From: Streptomyces sp. R44
Lineage (GTDB): Bacteria; Actinomycetota; Actinomycetes; Streptomycetales; Streptomycetaceae
Direction of reading: 5' to 3'
Length of the DNA: 64,000 nt
Assembly: GCF_041053105.1 (NCBI RefSeq)
Contig: NZ_CP163444.1
Span: 8,154,501 to 8,218,500 of the forward strand
A model generated the notes under the pieces. The model saw only the letters and a program-made list of their open reading frames with translations, ran no database searches and had not been told where the DNA came from. Made by a program: the position numbers and the translations under genes. Positions 1-9,464 of the stretch are shown here, in pieces (positions within the stretch are counted from its first letter, which is position 1; each line of letters opens with the position of its first letter).

Positions 1-539
1 CGGGCGTCGCGGACGACGTCGAGGACGGGCGCGAGCCCCTGGTGCACGCCGACCGCGCGCAGGTCGCGACCGATGGCGGCGGCCATCTCCCGTACGAGCG
101 CGGGGTCGAAGGTGGCTCCCCAGGAGAGCGGGACGGGATAGGCGGTGGCGCCCCAGGCCGCGAAGCCCGCGAGGCACTCCTCGTGCGCGACGGCCGGGAT
201 GCCGAAGCGGTTCGCGGCGGTGATCCGCGCCTGCGTCCGCATCAGGGAGAGGGCGCCGAGCGCGGGGTCGACGGGGACGGTTCCGAAGGGCCGGGTGAGC
301 TGGCCGAGACCGTCGGGCAGCAGAGCGTCGAGGTCGACCGGCTCCTCCATGTCGTGCTGGTGCGGCGCGACCTCGGCGCCCTCGTCGGAGGCGCCGACCC
401 ACACGCCGTAGAGCTGGGCGGTCTTCTCCTGCAGGGTCATCTCGCGGATCAGCGCGTCGACGCGGGCTTCCGCGCTCAGGGCGGGGTCGCGCCAGGCGCG
501 GTACGGGGCTTGGGTCTTGGCGGCCACGGTGTCGGTCAC
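1..539 (-). CDS. GH3 family beta-glycosidase (beta-xylosidase/beta-glucosidase), C-terminus cut by window
   Basis: Only about 179 N-terminal residues are inside the window; the gene runs off base 1. The start is a GTG that overlaps the upstream permease stop as GTGA. Visible GH3 features are an early LIREMTLQEKTAQLYGVW segment, HEECLAG and PLSWGATFDPALV, all typical of the (beta/alpha)8 N-terminal domain. No signal peptide is seen, so the enzyme probably acts in the cytoplasm on oligosaccharides brought in by the ABC importer encoded just upstream in the same operon. The order LacI / binding protein / two permeases / GH3 resembles the bxlR-bxlEFG-bxlA xylobiose locus described in Streptomyces, so a beta-xylosidase is favoured over a beta-glucosidase. 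The catalytic residues lie outside the window. Confidence 0.85.
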   Translation of the reverse strand, partial: MTDTVAAKTQAPYRAWRDPALSAEARVDALIREMTLQEKTAQLYGVWVGASDEGAEVAPHQHDMEEPVDLDALLPDGLGQLTRPFGTVPVDPALGALSLMRTQARITAANRFGIPAVAHEECLAGFAAWGATAYPVPLSWGATFDPALVREMAAAIGRDLRAVGVHQGLAPVLDVVRDA

Positions 540-1354
540 TTTCCTCCGACCCCCATCAGGCCCTGGACCAGGGCGCGACGGGCGAACAGATAGACGAGCA
601 GGATGGGGAGCATGGACAGGACGACGGCCGCGAGGAGGCCGGGAATGTCGACGCCGTGTTCCGTCTGGAAGTCGTACAGGCCCATGGTGATGACCTTGTT
701 CTCCGAGGACTGGGTGAGGACGAGCGGGAACAGGAAGCCGTTCCAGGCCTGCAGCGAGGAGAACACGACGATGGTGGAGAGACCGCTCTTCGACAGCGGC
801 AGCACCAGCCGGCGGAAGATCGTCCAGGGGGAGGCCCCGTCGACGGTCATGGCCTCGTACAGCTCGGGCGTGATGTCCCGCATGACGCCGGTGAGGATCA
901 GGGCGCACACGGGCATGGCGAACGCGGCGGTCGGCAGGATGACGCCGAGCAGGTTGTCGTACAGGCCGGCCTCGTTGATCAGGTAGAACATCGGCACGAT
1001 CACGGCCTGGGACGGGATGGCGAGACCGAGCAGGAAGAGCCGGAAGACCCGGCCGGTGGCCTTGCCGTCGCTGCGCACGATGGCGTACGCGAGCGGTGGC
1101 ACGAGGAGCACGACGATGCCGACGACCGCGACCGTGACGACGACCGTGTTGAGGAAGTACTGCGCGAAGCCGCCGTCGAGGTCGTCGACGTAGTTGTCGA
1201 GGGTGAAGTGCTCGGGGAAGGCGAGCGGGCCGTTCGCCGCGTAGTCCGCACGGGACTGGAAGGTGGCGATCAGCATGACGTAGAGCGGCAGGCCGACCAC
1301 GAACAGCCAGACCGACGAGCCGAAACCGGCGAGGAGGTTGGGACGGGGCTTCAT
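536..1354 (-). CDS. Carbohydrate ABC transporter permease (MalG type)
   Basis: A 272-residue inner-membrane permease of the CUT1 sugar importer class. Six hydrophobic segments are visible, the first at LFVVGLPLYVMLIATFQS. The EAA loop that docks the ATPase reads YEAMTVDGASPWTIFRRLVLP, as two adjoining parts. The ATG start overlaps the upstream permease stop by one base (TGATG), and the stop overlaps the GH3 start, so the genes are translationally coupled. No ATPase gene is present; Streptomyces CUT1 importers usually share the MsiK ATPase encoded elsewhere, and that is inferred here. Substrate is probably xylobiose or a related xylo-oligosaccharide, from context only. Confidence 0.9.
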   Translation of the reverse strand: MKPRPNLLAGFGSSVWLFVVGLPLYVMLIATFQSRADYAANGPLAFPEHFTLDNYVDDLDGGFAQYFLNTVVVTVAVVGIVVLLVPPLAYAIVRSDGKATGRVFRLFLLGLAIPSQAVIVPMFYLINEAGLYDNLLGVILPTAAFAMPVCALILTGVMRDITPELYEAMTVDGASPWTIFRRLVLPLSKSGLSTIVVFSSLQAWNGFLFPLVLTQSSENKVITMGLYDFQTEHGVDIPGLLAAVVLSMLPILLVYLFARRALVQGLMGVGGK

Positions 1355-2301
1355 CACACGCCCTCCATGGTGCTGCGCATCCTGTCGTAGCCGGTCAGGC
1401 GCACCATGACCAGGGAGACGAGGGTGGCGACGAGGACGAGGAGCAGCGCGATCGCGGAGGCGGATCCGAAATCGAAGCTCTTGAAGGCCTTCTGGTACAT
1501 GTAGTAGGCGCTGTTCGTGGTGTCGGTGCCCGGTCCGCCCTGCGTGAGGATCAGTACGGTGTCGAAGGTCGTGAGCCCGCCGACCACCATCAGGATCATC
1601 GAGGTCACGACGGTGTTGCGCAGCTGCGGCAGCGTGATGTGGAAGAACTGGCGGACCGTGCCGGCGCCGTCGATCCGGGCGGCCTCGTAGAGGACACCGG
1701 GGACGGCCCGCGCGGCGCCCTGGTAGATCAGGGTGTGCAGGGGTGTGAACTGCCACGTGCTGACGAAGACCAGGACACCGAGGGCGCCGGTCTGCGTGCC
1801 GAAGAGATTGCCGTCGCCGAAGAGCCACTTCGCCTGTGAGGGGACCCCGAAGTTGGGGTCGAGCACGGCGCGCCACAGGACGGAGACGGCGGTGATGGAC
1901 AGCAGGAGCGGGACGAAGTAGATCGCGGACAGGACGGCCCGGTTGCGCTGCCGGCCGGCGGCCCAGACACCGAGCAGGATGCTGATCGGCGTCTGGACGA
2001 CGACGCCGAGCACGGTGAGGAGCAGGCTCAGCCAGAGGCTCTTCACCATCACGGGGTCGTCGAGCAGCCGGCTCCAGTTGTCCAGGCCGGCGAACTCGGG
2101 GGAGCCGAGGCCGTTCCAGCGGGTGAAGGACAGCACGACGACCAGGACGAGCGGGACGAGGGCGAACAGACCGAAGAAGACGGCGGCGGGCGCCGCCCAG
2201 GCGAAGCCCGGGCGGCCCACACCGGTCGCGGGGCGGCTGGACCGCCCGCGCCGGACGCTCTTCTCGGTGCTGTCCGCGGTGGGTACTGCGGCAGTGGTCA
2301 T
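1354..2301 (-). CDS. Carbohydrate ABC transporter permease (MalF type)
   Basis: A 315-residue CUT1 permease forming the membrane channel with the MalG-type partner. A charged cytoplasmic N-terminus of about 35 residues precedes the first membrane span (AAPAAVFFGLFALVPLVLVV). The EAA loop is visible as YEAARIDGAGTVRQFFHITLP. The gene lies 28 bases downstream of the binding-protein gene and ends one base into the next permease. Family and topology are clear; substrate is inferred from the neighbouring GH3 enzyme and the xylanase genes. Confidence 0.9.
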   Translation of the reverse strand: MTTAAVPTADSTEKSVRRGRSSRPATGVGRPGFAWAAPAAVFFGLFALVPLVLVVVLSFTRWNGLGSPEFAGLDNWSRLLDDPVMVKSLWLSLLLTVLGVVVQTPISILLGVWAAGRQRNRAVLSAIYFVPLLLSITAVSVLWRAVLDPNFGVPSQAKWLFGDGNLFGTQTGALGVLVFVSTWQFTPLHTLIYQGAARAVPGVLYEAARIDGAGTVRQFFHITLPQLRNTVVTSMILMVVGGLTTFDTVLILTQGGPGTDTTNSAYYMYQKAFKSFDFGSASAIALLLVLVATLVSLVMVRLTGYDRMRSTMEGV

Positions 2302-2329
2302 GTCAGGCGTTCCGGAGGTCGGGCCGCGG

Positions 2330-3637
2330 TCAGGCCGCGGGGAGGCTCTGCATCGCGGCGATGAAGGCGTCGGGGCCGGTCTGGCCGTTGAAGAACTGCT
2401 GGACGGCCTGGTGGATGGTGGTGGTGGCCGCCGGGGGATAGGCCTGGTCCCAGGAGAGCTGGAAGTGGGGCGCCTTCTTCACCAGGTCGTACTGGTACGT
2501 CGAGTAGGCGGGGTTGGCGGAGCCGTCCAGGAACTTGGCGGTGTTGGTGGTGGTGGGCAGGTTGCCGATGCTCAGCTGGCCCTTGACGAACTCGTCCGAG
2601 TACATGAGCTTCAGGAACTCGGCCACGGCCTCGGGGTGTTCGGTGTTCTTCAGGACCGAGTAGAAGTTGTTGGTGTTGCCGGCGAGGTTGTCCGGGCCGC
2701 CCTTGCCGCCCTCGACGGCCGGGAAGGGGCCGTAGCCGAGATCGCTCTTCACGAAGTCCGGGTAGGCGTCCTGGAGCGTGGAGTACTCCCAGGAGCCCAT
2801 GAGCTCGAAGGCGGCCTTGCCGGAGGCGAGGAGGGCGGGGGAGCCGCCGTCGGTGAACTTGACCGAGTCGTAGTTGGTGCCGAAGGCACCCGCGTCGATC
2901 AGCTCCTTGAGCTTGTCGAGGGCCTTCCTGCTGTCGGCGCTCGCCCAGACGCTCTTGTCCCCGCTCACCGCCTTCTGGAAGAGCTCGGGGCCGGCCACCC
3001 GGTCGTACATGTACTGGAACCACATCTGGGTGGTCCACTTGTCGCCGCCGCCGAGGGCGATGGGGGTGATGCCCTTGGCCTTGAGGGCCTTGACGGTGGT
3101 CAGGAGCTCGTCCCAGGTGCGCGGCGCGGTGACGCCGGCGTCCGCCAGGACCTTCTTGTTGCTGAACAGCAGGACGGGCTGGGTGCCGCGCATGGGGATG
3201 CCGTACGGCTTGCCGCCGACGACCGCGGTGTCGAAGACGGACGGCAGGAAGTGGGACTTGAGGCCGGGGTCCTTGGCGATGAAGTCGTCGAGCGGCATGA
3301 GGAGGCCCGCGTCGACGAAGGGCTTGATGCTGCCGCCGCCCCAGTTGAAGAACACGTCCGGCGCCTGCTTGCCGCTGATGATCGTCTGCAGCTTGGACTG
3401 GTAGTCGGCGCCGGGGATGGTGTCGAGGACCGCCTTGACCTTCGAGGTCTTGTTGAAGGTGTCGACGAGCTGCTTCTCCACCTTGTTGGTGGCATCGCCG
3501 TACACCAGGACGTGGATCTCGTCCGAGCCGCCTCCGGCGGAGTCCCCCGAGCCGCCACAGGCCGCCAGGGAGAGGGTCATGGCCAGCGACGCCCCACCGA
3601 CGACAGCGGTTCTCAGGAGCCGTATGTGCCGCTTCAT
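2330..3637 (-). CDS. Extracellular sugar-binding lipoprotein of ABC importer
   Basis: A 435-residue solute-binding protein of the CUT1 class. It begins with a lipoprotein signal (basic MKRHIRLLR, hydrophobic stretch, lipobox LAAC with the lipidated Cys near residue 27). The mature protein has the usual family layout, ending in the DQAYPPAA motif common in actinobacterial members. It is the first gene of the leftward operon with the two permeases and GH3. It should capture xylo-oligosaccharides at the cell surface. Transcription starts in the shared intergenic region facing the LacI gene, where CGAAA/TTTCG operator repeats lie between the promoter and the start codon. The BxlE-like assignment rests on locus order, not on a search. 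Confidence 0.9.
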   Translation of the reverse strand: MKRHIRLLRTAVVGGASLAMTLSLAACGGSGDSAGGGSDEIHVLVYGDATNKVEKQLVDTFNKTSKVKAVLDTIPGADYQSKLQTIISGKQAPDVFFNWGGGSIKPFVDAGLLMPLDDFIAKDPGLKSHFLPSVFDTAVVGGKPYGIPMRGTQPVLLFSNKKVLADAGVTAPRTWDELLTTVKALKAKGITPIALGGGDKWTTQMWFQYMYDRVAGPELFQKAVSGDKSVWASADSRKALDKLKELIDAGAFGTNYDSVKFTDGGSPALLASGKAAFELMGSWEYSTLQDAYPDFVKSDLGYGPFPAVEGGKGGPDNLAGNTNNFYSVLKNTEHPEAVAEFLKLMYSDEFVKGQLSIGNLPTTTNTAKFLDGSANPAYSTYQYDLVKKAPHFQLSWDQAYPPAATTTIHQAVQQFFNGQTGPDAFIAAMQSLPAA

Positions 3638-3747
3638 CGCGCCTCACTTTCGAAAGAGTTTCGTTACGAAGTTCGAAACTTCACGCTGCCGGACGCTAAG
3701 GTGGCCGCGGCGAAGGGGTCAACCCTCCGGCCGGGAGTTATCAAAGC
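3638..3747. promoter_or_regulatory. Divergent control region with LacI-type operators
   Basis: The leftward promoter candidate is -35 TTGACC (reverse strand, 3717-3722) and -10 TAGCGT (3693-3698), with an 18-base spacer. Downstream, in the leader of the binding-protein gene, are the recurring 16-mer TTTCGAAAGAGTTTCG (3648-3663), which contains the palindrome CTTTCGAAAG (3647-3656), and a second inverted repeat GAAGTT-CGA-AACTTC (3668-3682). This is the position expected for a LacI repressor, most simply the divergently encoded one. Confidence 0.7.
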
Positions 3748-4806
3748 GTGACTATCTCGATGCGGAGAGCAGTGCTTTATGCTGCTCAGATGCGAGACGG
3801 CGAGGAGAACAGGCGAATCAGGCTGGCGGAGGTGGCGCAGCAGGCCGGAGTGTCGCTTTCGACAGTTTCGAAAGTTCTCAACGGCCGGCAGGACGTGTCA
3901 CCGGCCACGCGGGGGAAGGTGGAGCGACTTCTCGAAGCGCACGCGTACCGCCGGACCACCCGTGCCGCCCGCGAGGCGCCCCTCATCGAACTCGTCTTCC
4001 ACGAGCTCGACAGCGTGTGGTCGATGGAGCTGATCCGCGGGGTGGAGAACCTCGCCAAGGCCCACCAGGCGAGTGTCGTGCTGACCGAGAGCGGCACCCG
4101 GCACGCCCCTGCGCCGGACTGGATCGAAGGAGTGCTCCAGCGCCGGCCGATCGGCGTGGTCCTGGTGTTCTCCTCCCTCCCCGACGCCGTGAAGCGGCAG
4201 CTCGGCGCGCGGTCGATCCCCTTCGTGATCGTCGACCCCGCGGGCGACCCCGAGCCGGACGTGCCGTCCGTCGGCTCGGCGAACTGGTCCGGCGGAGTCG
4301 CCGCGACCCGTCACCTGATCGACCTCGGGCACCGACGCATCGGCGTCGTCACCGGCCCCGAGGACATGCTGTGCTCCCTGGCCCGGCTCGACGGCTACCG
4401 GTCCGCCCTGAACATGGCCGGCCTGGAACACGACGCCTCCCTCGTCCGCTTCGGCGACTTCCACGTCGAAGGGGGATACGCGCGGGCGATGGAGCTGCTG
4501 CAGCGGCCGGACCGGCCCACGGCCGTCTTCGCCGGAAGCGACCTGCAGGCGCTCGGCGTCATGGAGGCGGCCCGGGAGTGCGGGCTGCGCGTACCCGAGG
4601 ATCTGTCCGTCGTCGGCTACGACGACGTGATGATCGCGCGATGGTCGAGCCCCCCGCTCACCACGATCCACCAGCCACTGCGCGAGATGGGCGAGGAAGC
4701 GGTGCAGATGCTGCTCCGCATGCGCGCCGGGGAACCCTCGGTGACGCGCATGGAGCTCGCGACCAGCCTCGTCGTCAGGAAGAGCACCGCCCCGCCGCCG
4801 GCCTAG
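3748..4806 (+). CDS. LacI family transcriptional regulator (BxlR-like)
   Basis: A 352-residue repressor with an N-terminal LacI helix-turn-helix (RLAEVAQQAGVSLSTVSKVL) and a periplasmic-binding-protein-like effector domain to the end. The GTG start at 3748 is preceded by GGGAG about 10 bases away; an internal ATG at 3790 would give a form closer to the usual family N-terminus, and I cannot exclude it. It is divergent from the sugar importer/GH3 operon and probably represses it and itself through the TTTCG/CGAAA repeats. It is clearly paralogous to the second LacI at 8207-9232 (shared AVFAGSD, PEDLSVVG, SPPLTT). Confidence 0.9.
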   Translation: MTISMRRAVLYAAQMRDGEENRRIRLAEVAQQAGVSLSTVSKVLNGRQDVSPATRGKVERLLEAHAYRRTTRAAREAPLIELVFHELDSVWSMELIRGVENLAKAHQASVVLTESGTRHAPAPDWIEGVLQRRPIGVVLVFSSLPDAVKRQLGARSIPFVIVDPAGDPEPDVPSVGSANWSGGVAATRHLIDLGHRRIGVVTGPEDMLCSLARLDGYRSALNMAGLEHDASLVRFGDFHVEGGYARAMELLQRPDRPTAVFAGSDLQALGVMEAARECGLRVPEDLSVVGYDDVMIARWSSPPLTTIHQPLREMGEEAVQMLLRMRAGEPSVTRMELATSLVVRKSTAPPPA

Positions 4807-4855
4807 GGGGCGGGCGCGGCCGCACACGGCGCTCCTTCCCTGGGGAGACGACGAC

Positions 4856-4888
4856 GAAGTGGAGCCAGGACCTTCCTGGCTCCACTTC
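4856..4888. terminator. Bidirectional terminator hairpin
   Basis: A perfect 15-base-pair stem (GAAGTGGAGCCAGGA and its complement) with a 3-base loop. It sits between the converging LacI and esterase genes, so it can serve both strands. Confidence 0.75.
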
Positions 4889-4918
4889 ATGGTCGGGCGG
4901 GTCATGAGAACTGGCGGG

Positions 4919-6283
4919 TCACGAGAACTGCGCGAAGAACCTCCAGATCTCTCCCTTGGTCCAGGTCGTGACCCCGTTCTCGTCGGGCGAGCCGTCGACC
5001 GGACCGGGCAGGTGGCCTCCGTCGAACGCGGCCCATTGGACCGGGTACCCGGCACGGCAGCCCGCGTAGGTGGTGGTGACGTGCGTCCGGCTGCCCGGGG
5101 CCGGCTCGCGCGGGCTCTGGGGAGTGCAGCCGTTGTCGCTGACGAATCTGTCGCGCAGGGACCGTCCTTGCGCGATGTCGAGGACGGAGTCGCCGATGCC
5201 GTGGATTCCGAAGTAGGCGATGGGCAGGCTGCCGCCGCTGCACCCGCTGATCTGGCCGCCGGAGATGACCGCGACAGCCCTGAACGTATTGGCCCGGGCG
5301 CATGCGAGGGCGTAGCTCATCCCGCCACCCCAGCTGAAACCTGTGGCGAAACGCTGTGCCGGGTTGACGCAGAGTCCGCCCTCGATGCGACGGATCATGT
5401 CGTCGACGAAGGTGACGTCCTCACCGCCCGCATTGGCCCAGCCGTTGCCGAGACCCTGGGGTGCGACGAGGATCGCGCTGTTGTCGGACTGTTCCTGCTG
5501 GCCGTAGTAGGACCAGGCGCTCCCGCTCGTTCCGCCCGAGGCGACGTCGCCGGCGGTTCCGCCGCGCCAGTGGAACGCGAAGATCAGCCGGTAGGGTCGG
5601 CTGGGGTTGTAGTTGTCGGGAACCCTGAGGATGAAGCTGCGGCTCTTGCCGCTGCTCTGCATCGTGTGCGTACCGCCGGCCAGGGTCGGGGCGCTGCCGC
5701 ATCCGCCACCGGCCGACAGCTTGACCAGCTGCCATTGCTGGTTGGCGCCGCCCCAGTCGGCGTACTGGACGACGCTGCCACCGTCGGTGGTGGAGCCGCC
5801 CTGCACCTCGACGGCCTTGCCGCTGTTGCGGTTGATCAGCCGGACGTGGCCCGCGTCGGAGTCGGCCAGGCGGAACTGCTGGTTGGCCCCGTCGGCGTCG
5901 GTCCACTGCGCGATCGCGGCACCGTCGGCGGTCGAGGCGCCGGCCACGTCGAGAACCTTGCCCGAATGCCGGGCCCTGAGCCGGTAGTAGCCGCCGCCGG
6001 AGTCCACGAACTGCCACTGCTGATGGGCTCCGTCGCTGCGCGTCCACTGGCTGACCCGCGCACCGTCGGCGGTGGACCCGCCGTAGACGTCCAGCGCCTT
6101 GCCGCTGTTGCGGTTGACCAGGACGTACCAGGCATGGGTGTCCACCGTCGCCGCCTCGGCGGTCGTCGGCCTCGCCACGACGAGCAGGCCGATCACGAGG
6201 GTCGCCGCCACCACGGCGGCCAACCGGGACCACCGGCGATGTCCGTGGGGAAGGGCGGCGGAATCCGGACCGTGGGTCTTCAT
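4919..6283 (-). CDS. Secreted CBM13 (ricin-type) esterase, probable feruloyl/acetyl-xylan esterase
   Basis: A 454-residue exported enzyme. The order is a signal peptide (hydrophobic core about residues 20-38, ending TTAEAA), a ricin-type beta-trefoil carbohydrate-binding module (about 45-185, with three repeats ending in QQW or QQF), a short GGGC linker, and a C-terminal alpha/beta-hydrolase of the PHB-depolymerase/feruloyl-esterase (CE1-like) group (about 200-454). The nucleophile elbow is GFSWGGG and a likely catalytic His lies in DGGHLPGP. It should release ferulic or acetyl groups from arabinoxylan. It follows the GH10 xylanase by 25 bases in the same direction, consistent with joint expression. 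Which ester it cuts cannot be told from sequence. Confidence 0.85.
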   Translation of the reverse strand: MKTHGPDSAALPHGHRRWSRLAAVVAATLVIGLLVVARPTTAEAATVDTHAWYVLVNRNSGKALDVYGGSTADGARVSQWTRSDGAHQQWQFVDSGGGYYRLRARHSGKVLDVAGASTADGAAIAQWTDADGANQQFRLADSDAGHVRLINRNSGKAVEVQGGSTTDGGSVVQYADWGGANQQWQLVKLSAGGGCGSAPTLAGGTHTMQSSGKSRSFILRVPDNYNPSRPYRLIFAFHWRGGTAGDVASGGTSGSAWSYYGQQEQSDNSAILVAPQGLGNGWANAGGEDVTFVDDMIRRIEGGLCVNPAQRFATGFSWGGGMSYALACARANTFRAVAVISGGQISGCSGGSLPIAYFGIHGIGDSVLDIAQGRSLRDRFVSDNGCTPQSPREPAPGSRTHVTTTYAGCRAGYPVQWAAFDGGHLPGPVDGSPDENGVTTWTKGEIWRFFAQFS

Positions 6284-6308
6284 CGGTTCACCCTCTCGCC
6301 GGTGCGGG

Positions 6309-7850
<1,542 letters not shown>

Positions 7851-7940
7851 TCAGGGCGTAACAACTCAAGGCTGGTGCCCGGAATTCGGGCAGAGGGGCG
7901 TCACTGCCTCGGGACTCAGTGTGGAAACCCGACAGAAACA

Positions 7941-7968
7941 TGTCAAGAGTTTCGAAAGGGTTTCGAGA
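7941..7968 (-). promoter_or_regulatory. Xylanase promoter -35 element with adjoining operator
   Basis: On the reverse strand a consensus TTGACA (7941-7946) is directly preceded by the 16-mer TTTCGAAAGGGTTTCG (7950-7965, plus-strand reading). No good -10 hexamer is obvious at 16-18 bases, so the core promoter is tentative. The 16-mer matches those at 3648 and 9415. Confidence 0.55.
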
Positions 7969-8016
7969 TTCCTGTGCTCTGTCCGGCCCGGTAGAGGCTT
8001 TCGGCAGCACCGACAG

Positions 8017-8037
8017 CCATCGAAAGTCTTTCGATGG
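8017..8037. promoter_or_regulatory. Perfect 21-base palindromic operator candidate
   Basis: Arms CCATCGAAAG and CTTTCGATGG flank a single central base. It contains the same CGAAAG/CTTTCG half-sites as the LacI-type operators and lies upstream of the xylanase promoter, about 170 bases past the end of the second LacI gene. Confidence 0.6.
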
Positions 8038-8206
8038 CGATCACCCCAGATCCGGGTGCTGTCATGGAAAGCCGACCCTGGATGCCCCCTGCATTCGCAT
8101 GTGGACGAACAGGGGGGAATCCGGGTCAGGCGTGGTTGTCAGAGCCGGAAAATGGGCGCTGGTGGTGAATGGTGGACGCTGAGGAGAGATCCCGCCCCCG
8201 GATCGG

Positions 8207-9232
8207 TCAAGGGTTCTCCTGGGGGCGGGGCGGGGCCGTGGAGAGCCGGACCTTGAGTTGGGTCGAGAGCTCCATCCTGGGGCTGACCAGGGGCTGGTTC
8301 TCCAGGAGCTGGAAGAGCGTACGGGCGGCGAGCCGGCCCATCTCCTCCAGCGGCTGACGCACCGTCGTGAGGGGCGGCGACAGCCATTCGCACATCGGCA
8401 GGTCGTCGAAACCGACCACGCTGAGGTCCTCCGGGATGCTCAGTCCGCCCTGCCGGGCGGCCTCGTAGACGCCCATCGCCTGCTGGTCGCTGCCGGCGAA
8501 GACGGCGGTCGGCGGCTCCGGGAGGGCCAGCAGTTCCCGGGCGCACTGGAACCCGCCCTCGTGCTGGAAGTCGCCGAACCGGATCAGGTCGCGGTCGACC
8601 TCGATCCCGGCCCGCTCCAGCGCGGCCCGGTACCCGTCGATGCGGGCCTGACTGCAGAGCATCTCCTTGCGCCCGCCGATCGTGGCGATGCGGCGGTGCC
8701 CCAGCTCCAGAAGGTGCTCGGTGGCCGCGAGGCCGCCCGCCCAGTTGGTCGCACCGATGCTCGGCACGCCGTTGCCCGGCAGGTCGATCGGGTCGATCAC
8801 GACGAGCGCCACCCCGGCCCGTTCGGCCTGGGCGCGCTGGGCGTCGGTGACCGAGGTGGTGACGAGGATGACGCCGTCGCTGTGGTGCAGGACCGGCAGT
8901 GCGGCCCAGCTCGACGGCGTGGCCTCGCCCGGCGGGACGAGCGACACGACGGTGCCGACGCTCCGCTGGGCGCACTCGGCCTCGACGCCGCGCAGTATCT
9001 CCACCGCCCACGCGCTGTCCAGACCGCCGATGACCAGGTCGACGAGGCCCGACCTGCGGGCCCTGCCCTGGCGGCCCGGGGGGAGGTAGTTGTGGGACCG
9101 CAGCAGACCCTCGATCCTTTCGCGTGTCGAGGGTGCGACATCGGAGCGGCCGTTGATCACCTTGGACACGGTGGCCTGCGAGACCCCCGCCTCCGCCGCG
9201 ATGACGGCCAGGGTCGGACGCTGCTCGCTCAA
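8207..9232 (-). CDS. LacI family transcriptional regulator of the second xylan operon
   Basis: A 341-residue LacI repressor. The helix-turn-helix is at residues 7-27 (LAVIAAEAGVSQATVSKVI) and the effector-binding domain runs to the C-terminus. It is divergent from the second sugar importer operon starting at 9465. Its own promoter overlaps a TTTCGAAGAGTTTCG site, suggesting autoregulation. The shared motifs with the LacI at 3748-4806 and the near-identical operators suggest the two repressors recognise overlapping sites. The inducer is probably a xylo-oligosaccharide, from context. Confidence 0.9.
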   Translation of the reverse strand: MSEQRPTLAVIAAEAGVSQATVSKVINGRSDVAPSTRERIEGLLRSHNYLPPGRQGRARRSGLVDLVIGGLDSAWAVEILRGVEAECAQRSVGTVVSLVPPGEATPSSWAALPVLHHSDGVILVTTSVTDAQRAQAERAGVALVVIDPIDLPGNGVPSIGATNWAGGLAATEHLLELGHRRIATIGGRKEMLCSQARIDGYRAALERAGIEVDRDLIRFGDFQHEGGFQCARELLALPEPPTAVFAGSDQQAMGVYEAARQGGLSIPEDLSVVGFDDLPMCEWLSPPLTTVRQPLEEMGRLAARTLFQLLENQPLVSPRMELSTQLKVRLSTAPPRPQENP

Positions 9233-9281
9233 CTTCTCTCCTCTGCGCGGACGCCTTCGGATGGCGACGGGTATCGCAAAC

Positions 9282-9318
9282 TTTCGAAGAGTTTCGACGC
9301 GGCGGGACGGCTTGTCAA
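9282..9318 (-). promoter_or_regulatory. Promoter and operator of the second LacI gene
   Basis: On the reverse strand TTGACA (9313-9318) is followed, after 17 bases, by a weak -10 GAAACT that falls inside the operator-like TTTCGAAGAGTTTCG (9282-9296). A repressor bound there would cover the -10 box. Confidence 0.5.
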
Positions 9319-9361
9319 GCCTGCCAACAGGCGCTGCTCTCAGATTAATTGGGCGCAGGTC

Positions 9362-9430
9362 TTGACCGGGCAGCTTCGCGTTCCTAGTTTATGGCAGCGC
9401 AGAATTCGAGAGTATTTCGAAAGTTTTTCG
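9362..9430 (+). promoter_or_regulatory. Promoter and operator of the second xylan operon
   Basis: TTGACC (9362-9367), a 17-base spacer and TAGTTT (9385-9390) form a good housekeeping-type promoter. The 16-mer TTTCGAAAGTTTTTCG (9415-9430) lies about 20 bases past the expected transcription start, as for a road-block or start-occluding repressor. Confidence 0.65.
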
Positions 9431-9464
9431 GACACGAAACGGCATTCTCCACCCCGGAGGTCCC

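Noticed and set aside
1943-3751. A very long open frame on the plus strand across the sugar-importer genes
   Set aside because: It is antisense to well-recognised permease and binding-protein genes and is rich in Val/Gly/Glu, as expected for the complement of high-GC coding DNA.
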